Shown here one piece after another: positions 53,856-60,633 of a stretch of 64,000 nt of DNA. Position 1 is the first letter of the stretch; every line of letters begins with the position of its first letter. Source of the DNA: Janthinobacterium sp. B9-8 (lineage in GTDB: Bacteria > Pseudomonadota > Gammaproteobacteria > Burkholderiales > Chitinibacteraceae); assembly GCF_000969645.2 (NCBI RefSeq), contig NZ_CP014222.1, positions 1,987,740 through 2,051,739 on the forward strand, read 5' to 3'. The translations under genes were made by a program, and so were the position numbers. The notes beneath the pieces are model-generated. The model was not told the DNA's origin. It saw nothing but the letters and a program-made list of their open reading frames with translations, and searched no databases.

Positions 53856-54354
53856 AAAAACCGTGCGTAACCTCATGGAACAAAACAAGGTTTCGCAAGA
53901 AGAATTTACGGCCGCCATCAAGATGAGTCAGTCATGGTGCAGCCGTTTTCTGTCCGGTGAGATTAAAGACCCAAGACGGAAGACCGTAGAAAAAATTGCT
54001 GATTTTTTTAAAGTGACTTACGAATATTTAACGACTGGCGAAATGGCAGACAGCCAGGGAGGACAAGTCACGTCAGTAAATGCGCTAATTCTTATTAACC
54101 GCATCATTGCGCTTGATAGCAAAGGCTTGCTTAATCAGTCTCTCTACAATGCATTAAGCACCACTTTGGATTTGGTATCCGCCAGCCAAGCCGAAGAGCA
54201 GGTTGTTTCAGAAGAGTGCAAAGGCCCGCGCTCTGCTGGCCCAGCTTTCACTCCAGACGGCAAACCCATCATGGGCAATTCGGATGAAACCGAAGATAAG
54301 TTCGACACCCTGATTGCCACACAAGCAGCGCGTACCAACAAAAAAACCGGCTGA
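53836..54354 (+). CDS. HTH repressor, likely immunity (CI-type) regulator
   Basis: A 172-residue protein starting MSMDILIKTVRNLMEQNKVS. The frame is open upstream to 53551, but this ATG lies at the operator edge and gives a normal XRE start. The helix-turn-helix is SQEEFTAAIKMSQSWCSRFL at residues about 20-39, with the helical follow-on KTVEKIADFFKV. No LexA/CI-type Ser-Lys autocleavage motif is visible, so induction may depend on the antirepressor. It is divergent from the cro-like gene and ends in a terminator. Confidence 0.8.
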   Translation: MSMDILIKTVRNLMEQNKVSQEEFTAAIKMSQSWCSRFLSGEIKDPRRKTVEKIADFFKVTYEYLTTGEMADSQGGQVTSVNALILINRIIALDSKGLLNQSLYNALSTTLDLVSASQAEEQVVSEECKGPRSAGPAFTPDGKPIMGNSDETEDKFDTLIATQAARTNKKTG

Positions 54355-54368
54355 TTGGCCGGTTTTTT
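54343..54368 (+). terminator. Terminator at the end of the repressor gene
   Basis: AAAACCGGC and GCCGGTTTT pair across a six-base loop (54343-54351 with 54358-54366) and a T-run follows. The hairpin overlaps the repressor stop codon at 54352-54354. Confidence 0.85.
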
Positions 54369-54423
54369 CTTGCCCTTTTTGGGCAATTCCTTTGTCTAGT
54401 CATCAGCGATACGCTGGCAAGCC

Positions 54424-54756
54424 ATGGATACGCGCATCATCCGCCGCGAAAATATCAAGTTTCTCGCTGCTCAATACTCTACGCAAACCGCAGCCGCACA
54501 CGCGATGGGGCTGGATGACATTCGCCTATCGCAATTCATTAGCGGGAGTAAAAACATCGGCCATGCCCTCGCAAGCCGAATAGAGGACAAAATCGGCCTG
54601 ACGAAAGGTAGTTTATCTCTCCCGCTCATTGCCCATTTAAGGCAAGATGACGCCCCATACAATACCCAGTTTCAATTACTCGCTATTCTCTCCGTTACAA
54701 CCCTGCCCGAATCAGATGCAGCGGCACTGCTACACCTATTAAAGAGATTAATTTGA
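54424..54756 (+). CDS. Second small HTH phage regulator
   Basis: A 110-residue protein (MDTRIIRRENIKFLAAQYST). A helix-turn-helix-like part follows (TAAAHAMGLDDIRLSQFISG), then NIGHALASRIEDKIGLTKGS, a motif common after the HTH in phage XRE-type proteins. The C-terminal third is hydrophobic and helical (ESDAAALLHLLKRLI). It starts the rightward group behind the repressor and its stop overlaps the next start. Confidence 0.7.
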   Translation: MDTRIIRRENIKFLAAQYSTQTAAAHAMGLDDIRLSQFISGSKNIGHALASRIEDKIGLTKGSLSLPLIAHLRQDDAPYNTQFQLLAILSVTTLPESDAAALLHLLKRLI

Positions 54757-55568
54757 CCGTATTTGCTTTAAGCCATCAAAACTTCGCAGCACCTATTCGC
54801 AGAATCAACGGTTTCACAGCAAGGGCGATGCAAGCTCACTTGTATGACGAGCTAGGCATCAAAAGAAAAGGTTGTGTCTTTGTATTTCCCAAGGGAAGCC
54901 GTGGTGCAGCCAATATGCTGATCTATTGGCTACTTCAGCTCTATGTTTCTGCGCCAACTGCCACGGCAGGCTGGTTTATCCAAGTGCCCACTGACGTACT
55001 TCGCAAAGTATGGCCAGAAGATCACTGGCCAGACACCCATCACATCACCTGCTTTGCACTGCAATCCATGGGCAACGCCGTCCCCACTCCACTGACTATT
55101 AATATTACTCATCAACAGCGCACGGAGCTGTTGGCGTGGAGTCCATTACCCTTACTTATCGGTATTAATGAAATTACATGTCTTAACGCACGAGCGCCCG
55201 TCATGCGAATAAATGACCATGAATTCATTGCGCCCGATGGAGCACAAATTCTCGGAGGGGAATACTGGACCATTCACAGTTTAAAACGACTCAGCAACAC
55301 CTATAATCACTTGGCTTACATGGTGGATTGGGTTGATGCATTGGGCATTCCACGCGAGCATGCAAAAGTACGTGTACTTGCCGCCTGTATCCATACTCAC
55401 GATCAAATCGACGCGATGGACGAACTAATCCACTGGCTCCCTTATCTCTTGCCCGACGAAGATGCACAGGCAGTGGCAAACAAGCTAAGTAAGCGTTCAA
55501 ATCTAGAAGGAACACGATGGAAACCAGCGGACTCCGCCCAGATGCAGAGCAGCGGATTGCGTCACTAA
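54753..55568 (+). CDS. Hypothetical protein, 271 residues
   Basis: A 271-residue protein whose probable TTG start overlaps the previous stop (TTGA). It has mixed alpha/beta content: FPKGSRGAANMLIYWLLQLY, then WPDTHHITCFALQSMGN. The C-terminal helical region (DQIDAMDELIHWLPYLLPDE) is acidic. There is no family I recognise. It overlaps the next gene by 52 bases. Its place between repressor-linked regulators and the nuclease gene suggests an accessory or exclusion function, but nothing proves this. Confidence 0.6.
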   Translation: MTVFALSHQNFAAPIRRINGFTARAMQAHLYDELGIKRKGCVFVFPKGSRGAANMLIYWLLQLYVSAPTATAGWFIQVPTDVLRKVWPEDHWPDTHHITCFALQSMGNAVPTPLTINITHQQRTELLAWSPLPLLIGINEITCLNARAPVMRINDHEFIAPDGAQILGGEYWTIHSLKRLSNTYNHLAYMVDWVDALGIPREHAKVRVLAACIHTHDQIDAMDELIHWLPYLLPDEDAQAVANKLSKRSNLEGTRWKPADSAQMQSSGLRH

Positions 55569-55987
55569 TCCACCCCGATTCAATCATGCCGGACGGGGTG
55601 ACGGGCGAATATTGGACGGTCACTTTAGCGGGGCCAGTCAGTATGACTGTAGGGGTGGTGATTCAGATCAATAGTCCTTATCACGCCCTTGCTTGTCGCT
55701 TAGTACCGACAGCGTTACTCGCTAAATTCGCCAGTCCGACCATCTTAAAGCAGTGGCAACATCAGCTCATCGTTTTAGAAGAAGCATTGAACGCCAAAGA
55801 AACGGCGAGTCCCTATCCGAACAATATTATTTATAGCGACCCACTGCCTTTCAGGTATCCAGAAGCACAAGTCGCATTAACAGAGCTATTTCAAGAGTTT
55901 TGCGGCGAACTACTCACGGAAACGCCCAACCCCAGCCCATCATCAGAGCACAAAGGCCCGCCGCCCAAGCGTAGGACGAAGATTTAG
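55517..55987 (+). CDS. Hypothetical protein, 156 residues
   Basis: A 156-residue protein (METSGLRPDAEQRIASLIHP) with AAGGAACACG before its ATG. It contains a beta-rich part with EYWTVTLAGPVSMTVGVVIQ and helical LLAKFASPTILKQWQHQLIV. The basic tail (PPPKRRTKI) is unusual. It overlaps the 271-residue gene by 52 bases and is closed by a terminator. Both genes share EYWT-containing segments (GGEYWTIHS and TGEYWTVTL). Confidence 0.6.
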   Translation: METSGLRPDAEQRIASLIHPDSIMPDGVTGEYWTVTLAGPVSMTVGVVIQINSPYHALACRLVPTALLAKFASPTILKQWQHQLIVLEEALNAKETASPYPNNIIYSDPLPFRYPEAQVALTELFQEFCGELLTETPNPSPSSEHKGPPPKRRTKI

Positions 55988-55994
55988 ACCAATG

Positions 55995-56017
55995 AAACCC
56001 GCCAAGTGCGGGTTTTT
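55995..56017 (+). terminator. Intrinsic terminator after the repressor-linked gene group
   Basis: AAACCCGC and GCGGGTTT (55995-56002 with 56008-56015) form an eight-base stem with loop CAAGT and a T-run. It separates the rightward genes from the convergent nuclease gene. Confidence 0.85.
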
Positions 56018-56053
56018 TAACGTTCGTTTAAAAAAATCACTTAAAACATACGG

Positions 56054-56779
56054 CTAGTTAATCTGTCCGAACCGATTAACATGAATGGTTACGTCCTGCT
56101 TGCCGTTTAGTAGGTATTTCCTAGATTTCCCGTCATAGCTAACCCGAAGACTAAATGTATCAACTCCCCGAATAACGTCCATTGCAATGCAATTCTCTAG
56201 CATGCTATTAGGAATAATTAAAAAATCATTTTTGTTTGACCCATGCATCACAAACACATAAAAAGTTTGGCTAGTGTTATTTGCTTCAAAGGCTTTTCGC
56301 TTTACGCCAAAAGCATATACCCCATCCTTAATATTCGCCGTTTTCACTTGAATATGAAAATATTTCCCTAGCTCATTAGCGGCAACTAAATCAATCCCTT
56401 TATCTACCGTCATTAACGAGACATTGAAATTTCTAAATAATAATTCAGACATCACCGCGTACTCCCCTGCTTTCCCAATAAAACCAGTATCACCGGTTAG
56501 TACGGGGTCGGGAGTTGGGGATACAAAAAGAGGCGCTGTTGCTCTCTTTAAGCGGTAAATCCCCCGTTTTAATCCGCCCGTTTTATTTTGCACCTTGGCA
56601 AAGCGTGACGTTTTTGCTTTTACATTAGCGGCAAGTGCAGAAGATAGTTTCTTTGATAACGCCTCGACAGTAACCTCAATCGAAGGGTTGGCCGCTAGGT
56701 ATCGCTGAGCAATAATATTTACATGCAGCTCAGTCCTCTCCTTCTCTAGTACGCAAGCGGCAATCGCAAGTAGATCCAT
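56054..56779 (-). CDS. HARE-type HTH fused to PD-(D/E)XK nuclease-like domain
   Basis: A 241-residue protein. Residues 1-78 (MDLLAIAACVLEKERTELHV, then IAQRYLAANPSIEVTVEALS and LKRGIYRLK) look like the HARE-HTH domain found fused to restriction-type enzymes. Residues about 100-150 show a PD-(D/E)XK-like core: GE with E106, GID with D130, then HIQVKT with Q144 and K146. Such a layout suggests a DNA-cleaving or DNA-modification-sensing protein, perhaps superinfection exclusion. It is read against its neighbours, with its own GGAGG before the ATG, and the repressor-like palindromes (56924-56977) lie upstream of it. Confidence 0.7.
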   Translation of the reverse strand: MDLLAIAACVLEKERTELHVNIIAQRYLAANPSIEVTVEALSKKLSSALAANVKAKTSRFAKVQNKTGGLKRGIYRLKRATAPLFVSPTPDPVLTGDTGFIGKAGEYAVMSELLFRNFNVSLMTVDKGIDLVAANELGKYFHIQVKTANIKDGVYAFGVKRKAFEANNTSQTFYVFVMHGSNKNDFLIIPNSMLENCIAMDVIRGVDTFSLRVSYDGKSRKYLLNGKQDVTIHVNRFGQIN

Positions 56780-56923
56780 ACTACTCCTCCTTATAAATAG
56801 ACTAAGAAATTTTCAAGCAAGCACTAAGTAACAATAGAGCAAGCGCTTAGAAAAATCACCGCCCTCTGACACCTACGATCAAAAAAACAAAATAATCATT
56901 AAAAATCATAAACTTATCAACTT

Positions 56924-56977
56924 TTATGAGTAAATTCATAACTAAAACTTGATTATGATTATGCTCATAATCATAAT
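56924..56977. promoter_or_regulatory. Second repressor-operator pair, before the rightward genes
   Basis: An 18-base imperfect palindrome at 56924-56941 has TTATGA and TCATAA ends. A 26-base perfect palindrome at 56952-56977 has twelve-base arms ATTATGATTATG and CATAATCATAAT around CT. The half-sites match those in the cro/repressor region. They lie between the divergent nuclease gene and the right-arm genes, so the repressor may control both. Confidence 0.7.
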
Positions 56978-57154
56978 GACTTCATCAAACGCAAACCACC
57001 GCACTGATCTGATCTTTACCTCTGCCAAAGCAACAAACCACACCGCCCGCAGCGCGTTGATGCAGCCTACGAATGGCGAGCCTCTTCGATATCCATTTGG
57101 ATTTAAACGCAGGAGCAACACGGGGATGACGCAGGAGTTAACAAGCCTAACGTC

Positions 57155-57215
57155 GCGGTGTACCGCCGATTCGAGAGAGTCGGCACACATAAGCTGTGAC
57201 AGGCTGCTTATGTGT
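57155..57215 (+). ncRNA. Structured leader RNA A before the 131-residue gene
   Basis: Three adjacent hairpins: GCGGT/ACCGC (57155-57166), GCCGA/TCGGC (57165-57184) and a ten-base perfect stem ACACATAAGC/GCTTATGTGT (57185-57215). The last ends six bases before the GGAGG of the 131-residue gene, so it could control translation or transcription. The reading frame is open through this part (from 56949), so a coding explanation is not excluded. Its GCCGATTC...AGTCGGCA unit recurs at 57641. Confidence 0.5.
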
Positions 57216-57230
57216 TTAACGGGAGGATGT

Positions 57231-57626
57231 ATGAATACAAATGAAGCAACACAGACATCAACAGGGGCAGAACAGCCGAACTACTGCTACAGCCTCGACC
57301 AAGAAGGATACAGCTCAGAACCGCTGATTGATGTGCTTCAGCGCGGTGAGTCAGATGAGCTGATAGGCCAAAACTACTGGAGAGGAATTGCAGTTCATCC
57401 AAACCCCTCTTCGTTCTTCGATATTGATCGTCTTTTTGAAGATATTGGCGAGCGTGCTTGTGATGATCATGGCGAATGGGCGGAAGACTTCCCTGATGTA
57501 AGTGATGAAAAGAAAGCCGAGCTAAACGCAATCATCACGGAATGGCTCGATAAAAATATCGACGTTACTTTTTACGCAGTCACTAACGTTGAAGAATTAG
57601 TGGTAACGGAAAGCGATTTGGAATAA
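57231..57626 (+). CDS. Acidic phage protein, 131 residues
   Basis: A 131-residue acidic protein (MNTNEATQTSTGAEQPNYCY). The start at 57231 is chosen because GGAGG lies six bases before it, although the frame is open upstream to 56949. The later part is rich in Asp and Glu (CDDHGEWAEDFPDVSDEKKA). It has no recognised domain. It is the first gene of the rightward operon controlled by the operator pair, flanked by structured RNA regions on both sides. Confidence 0.65.
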   Translation: MNTNEATQTSTGAEQPNYCYSLDQEGYSSEPLIDVLQRGESDELIGQNYWRGIAVHPNPSSFFDIDRLFEDIGERACDDHGEWAEDFPDVSDEKKAELNAIITEWLDKNIDVTFYAVTNVEELVVTESDLE

Positions 57627-57640
57627 CCCAAGCATTAAAA

Positions 57641-58022
57641 GCCGATTCCATGAGTCGGCATCCATTAGCTAAGTCGCGCTCTTTACAGTAATCAATTAAT
57701 ACGAAAATTCTTTTCCCTTACTAGCTGATCGGTAAGCGGGTTTTAATATAACAGCAGAGCAGAACACCGCCCCTATCTGCAGCCGGTGAAGGTGTAGCCG
57801 TGCACGACTTAGCTAATGGATGTACGAAATAACTGCAGCAGCCAAGCGCCCAGCCCAAGGTGGCGCACTCATACGCCAAAACACGGTGCAAATAACATGA
57901 GCAGTTCGAGGGAGCCTGTTCGGCGCAGGTTTATTGGTTTCCTGCGACCAGTACCAACTCCTGATCGAACGTAAGCAGCAACACCAAGCGAATTGTTAGC
58001 GCAGTTTGCTTTAGTGTTTTTG
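57641..58022 (+). ncRNA. Candidate structured RNA B with an 18-base long-range stem
   Basis: A 420-base gap holds a GCCGA/TCGGC hairpin (57641-57659), then an 18-base perfect inverted repeat (57659-57676 with 57805-57822) enclosing 128 bases. Inside are CTTAC/GTAAG, GCAGA/TCTGC and CACCG/CGGTG pairs. Downstream come GCGCC/GGCGC, then a two-part stem (GTTCGA and GGAG with CTCC and TCGAAC, 57904-57970) around CGCAGG/CCTGCG. A terminator-like hairpin with T-run follows at 57980-58022. No frame looks coding. Confidence 0.55.
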
Positions 58023-58046
58023 TTTAACCAACCCTAGGAAAGTCAC

Positions 58047-58259
58047 ATGGCTATCACACTCGTACCAGAATCATCGGCCATTGACATGATTGGCCCTTAT
58101 TTGGCTGCAAAGGCAATTTGTCCAGGCTGCAAGCATGAAAACATACTTGTGCATATCGAAGGCCCTACCAGTCCTGTTAAGGCTATTTCGGTTTGCCCGC
58201 AAATCACCGCGCATATTGTTGATGATGATGGCGTGAGTAATTTTGAATTTGTCCACTAA
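58047..58259 (+). CDS. Small Cys-containing phage protein
   Basis: A 70-residue protein (MAITLVPESSAIDMIGPYLA) with a CPGCKHEN knuckle and a second CPQ motif, so it may bind zinc. AGGAAAG stands before the ATG. The next gene begins 15 bases after its stop. It is a small early protein of unknown role. Confidence 0.65.
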   Translation: MAITLVPESSAIDMIGPYLAAKAICPGCKHENILVHIEGPTSPVKAISVCPQITAHIVDDDGVSNFEFVH

Positions 58260-58274
58260 AACAAAGGAACGTAA

Positions 58275-58649
58275 ATGTCAGAAACAGCAATTGAGCAAGA
58301 AATTCAAGAAAAGGGTTTGACCGCGCCGCGGATTACGCCAAGTCATATCGATAGCTTGATTGTTGGCGAGCGCTACTTCACTGCGGCGGATGGATGTCTC
58401 GGCGAGTGGCAGTACCGGCACGACACTGGCGATAACGCACCGATGGAACAAGTGAATGAAGCACATCACCTGCTTACCTTCTGCGTGCTGGTGTTGAAAA
58501 ACGGCTTCACCGTCACCGGCGAAAGCGCTTGCGCCAGCCCTGAAAACTTTAACGCTGAAATCGGTCGCAAAATTGCCCTTGAAAACGCTAGATCAAAGAT
58601 TTGGGCGCTTGAAGGCTATGTATTACGCAATAAGCTGGCCGGTATTTAA
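58275..58649 (+). CDS. Gp49/gene 66-family phage protein
   Basis: A 124-residue protein of the N4 gp49/Sf6 gene 66 family, common in phages and with unknown function. The signature is ITPSHIDSLIVGERYFTAAD near the start. The family's most conserved part follows: LKNGFTVTGESACASPENFN and IGRKIALENARSKIWALEGY. It has an AAAGGAACG ribosome binding site and sits in the right arm before the long structured RNA region. Confidence 0.85.
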   Translation: MSETAIEQEIQEKGLTAPRITPSHIDSLIVGERYFTAADGCLGEWQYRHDTGDNAPMEQVNEAHHLLTFCVLVLKNGFTVTGESACASPENFNAEIGRKIALENARSKIWALEGYVLRNKLAGI

Positions 58650-58654
58650 GTTTT

Positions 58655-59234
58655 AGCGGTGACTGCGACCGTATCACAACGGCAGAGACGCCCACCGGAG
58701 CGTATCCGGCACCAACATTGAAGCGGCGGCGCTGGAGAGAAGCGCAAACGCAAGCTGGAGATGCCAGCAAGGGACTTACCCTCCGAGAGATTCGGGAAAA
58801 AAATCATTGCTGGATTAACGCCCAGCCCACTTCAATGCCACCTACCCACCGGAGAGAACGGGCATTTCGCCCTAGTAGTGGTCCGAAAATTTGGAGCGGA
58901 GAATTTGTCCGCCGTAGAGCCTGCAACGAAAGAATAGGCACCAAGATTGCATCGTCATCACGGAAGGACGTGACATACCCTGAAGCTGTACTGGTTACAG
59001 CAGCGTGCAAAAGCCCAAGCAACGCCTCTGTCATGATGGGATGGTTTGGCAATAGCTGGAATCAAGCCCAGCACGATGCAATGTTGGTGAATTGCCAAGG
59101 CTGATTGGCGTATTGCGGCGCTACGACCCACTAGGCCCGCTGAAATAGCACGAGAGAGTCAAAGCCGGAGATCAGCTCCAGCCACCAACTTCATCAACTC
59201 CTCCCTTTGCCCGCTAACCATGCGGGCTTTTTTT
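58655..59234 (+). ncRNA. Candidate large structured RNA C (about 580 nt)
   Basis: A 600-base gap with many nested perfect stems. An eight-base helix (58716-58723 with 58830-58837) encloses four hairpins in a row: GCGCT/AGCGC (58729-58745), GCTGG/CCAGC (58754-58768), CCGA/TCGG (58783-58795) and GCTGG/CCAGC (58809-58826). A second domain (58838-58881) encloses GGGC/GCCC. TTGCA/TGCAA (58947-59010) encloses TCACG/CGTGA and GCTGTA/TACAGC. Further hairpins are at 58695-58709, 58896-58912, 58919-58939, 59055-59072 and 59078-59095. It ends in the terminator GCCCGC/GCGGGC plus seven Ts. The 128-codon frame inside has a TTG start, no ribosome binding site and odd composition. The RNA class is not identified. 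Confidence 0.55.
59209..59234 (+). terminator. Intrinsic terminator at the end of RNA C
   Basis: GCCCGC (59209-59214) pairs with GCGGGC (59222-59227) across a seven-base loop, then seven Ts. Similar CCCGC/GCGGG terminators separate other genes of this arm. Confidence 0.85.
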
Positions 59235-59248
59235 CGGAGTCATCCATC

Positions 59249-59443
59249 ATGATCGACGTTACCCAGCCCTACTCTACTGAGTACGGTTTCAAAGTTTCCG
59301 CTCAGGCCACTATGGATGAGTCCAAAGAAAAAGTGATCGCTGCCGTGTCCAAAGCCATCGGCGACATTAGAGCCCGCTTTGTAGCAGATAAAGCGCTGCC
59401 CGAAGAGGGTGTATGCCATTGGCTGATCAAGGTGTTCGTATGA
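59249..59443 (+). CDS. Small phage protein, 64 residues
   Basis: A 64-residue protein (MIDVTQPYSTEYGFKVSAQA). The ATG at 59249 with CGGAG upstream is preferred over the frame start at 59207, which lies in the terminator. It is acidic and helical in the middle (DESKEKVIAAVSKAIGDIRA). Its stop overlaps the next gene's start (ATGA). Confidence 0.6.
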   Translation: MIDVTQPYSTEYGFKVSAQATMDESKEKVIAAVSKAIGDIRARFVADKALPEEGVCHWLIKVFV

Positions 59444-59688
59444 GCGACAGCCAGGTGCTCACTATCGAAGATATCGAAGTTGAGGTTATTTTCGAGCACG
59501 GCCCTCGGCATTCAGTCGAGATTGAAGCCGTCCGCGCAACACAGCCTAATTCTGATATCGCCCCGCTGATTATGCAGGGCATGGACTACATCGAAAGCCG
59601 CCTCGTTGCGTTTTTAACCATAGAGCGCGATCAGCACGAAACAGATATAGCCCACGCTCGTTTACCGGAGCTAACCACATGCTACTAA
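59440..59688 (+). CDS. Phage protein, 82 residues
   Basis: An 82-residue acidic protein (MSDSQVLTIEDIEVEVIFEH), beta-rich at the start and helical later (MDYIESRLVAFLTIERDQHE). The start is set by ATGA overlap with the previous gene. It overlaps the next gene by ten bases. No family is recognised. Confidence 0.6.
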   Translation: MSDSQVLTIEDIEVEVIFEHGPRHSVEIEAVRATQPNSDIAPLIMQGMDYIESRLVAFLTIERDQHETDIAHARLPELTTCY

Positions 59689-59879
59689 TCCGCATTCTTC
59701 GTGCTCAGCAAGTTTCAGAAGACTTGAAAGAGCTGCACGATCTAAAAAAAGATGGCTGGGATTTACGCGATGTCAGCACCCGCCAAGAGCTAATCACCGT
59801 TGCTACCAAAAAGGTTTCAATATGCGAATTCTTCTTGCCCTCCAACAAAAAGCCCGCGCTATTAGCCGCGTCACTGTAA
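59679..59879 (+). CDS. Small phage protein, 66 residues
   Basis: A 66-residue protein (MLLIRILRAQQVSEDLKELH) with a charged helix, then WDLRDVSTRQELITVATKKV. It overlaps both neighbours (10 and 58 bases), which is common in this arm. The function is unknown. Confidence 0.5.
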   Translation: MLLIRILRAQQVSEDLKELHDLKKDGWDLRDVSTRQELITVATKKVSICEFFLPSNKKPALLAASL

Positions 59880-60067
59880 CCGCCCTGATCGCCATCGCAT
59901 TGATGATGATCATTTGGCAAGTCATGGCCATGTGCCTGTTCTTCCTGCCGGTGCCGTGGGGCATCGTGGCCGCGTTTGTCGTTCTGATGCTGACCTGCTG
60001 GCTAATGATCCGCATCGCAGATAAGCGCCATCCTGTTTTAATGGCCACAAGAGGGGCGCATCAATGA
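59822..60067 (+). CDS. Small inner-membrane phage protein
   Basis: An 81-residue protein with two transmembrane segments (about residues 17-39 and 42-66; VTALIAIALMMIIWQVMAM and WGIVAAFVVLMLTCWLMIRI). The short N-terminus is positively charged and the C-terminus basic. Such small phage membrane proteins often alter the host envelope or exclude other phages; that is inference only. It overlaps the next gene by ATGA. Confidence 0.65.
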   Translation: MRILLALQQKARAISRVTVTALIAIALMMIIWQVMAMCLFFLPVPWGIVAAFVVLMLTCWLMIRIADKRHPVLMATRGAHQ

Positions 60068-60633
60068 CTGCGAAAATTATGTACGCCTCTCCAGAGGCCG
60101 CAAGCATTCAAACCGTAACTGGCTGGGTATCGAGCAGAGGTAGATTCTTTGCTCATGACGAACACATGGCTCGTTATGATGGCAGCACCCATAAACTGTG
60201 CGAATGCGGCGCAGAAGTGGATCAAAAAAGCTATTGCTCCCCATGCGCATTAAAAAAGCTACAAGCACGCTTTGATGCTATGCCCTATCAAGCATGGAAT
60301 GGCAAAGACTGGCTTTATAGTCACTCAGCTGATCGTTATTTTGATAATCCAAGTCAAATTATTGAGTATTGCGAAGAGGAGGAGGTTTCTGTATTTGACC
60401 TGCAACTAGTTTTTTGTATTAGCAATTTACCAGAGCAGATCAATCTAACGGAGATCTGGCGTGATGATATGCCAGAAGATGGCGATGAAAGCCATATTCC
60501 CGCCCCAATCCTCAACGCATTGGCAGTATTAAATAAGGCTATCAAAGAAAATGCGGAGCCTCTTTCGTACTCCCCAACAGACTTTTCCGTATCGGAAAAG
60601 TCACTGATTGAACACTTTGGAGCGCCACAATGA
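60064..60633 (+). CDS. Phage hypothetical protein with Cys-rich knuckle
   Basis: A 189-residue protein. Residues about 45-65 hold CECGAEVDQKSYCSPCALKK, a C-x-C/C-x2-C zinc-binding pattern. A long acidic and aromatic C-terminal part follows (YCEEEEVSVFDLQLVFC). Overlaps with both neighbours (ATGA) place it in the right-arm operon. No family is recognised. Confidence 0.6.
   Translation: MTAKIMYASPEAASIQTVTGWVSSRGRFFAHDEHMARYDGSTHKLCECGAEVDQKSYCSPCALKKLQARFDAMPYQAWNGKDWLYSHSADRYFDNPSQIIEYCEEEEVSVFDLQLVFCISNLPEQINLTEIWRDDMPEDGDESHIPAPILNALAVLNKAIKENAEPLSYSPTDFSVSEKSLIEHFGAPQ

Noticed and set aside
56942..57190. 82-codon minus-strand frame over the operator pair
   Set aside because: It ends inside the palindromic operator, has no ribosome binding site, and its C-terminus (MIMSIIIIKF) is merely the translated palindrome.
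58718..59104. 128-codon plus-strand frame inside RNA region C
   Set aside because: It has a TTG start without a ribosome binding site, irregular basic/tryptophan-rich composition and many perfect hairpins in the DNA. I treat the region as non-coding RNA, though an alignment could overturn this.
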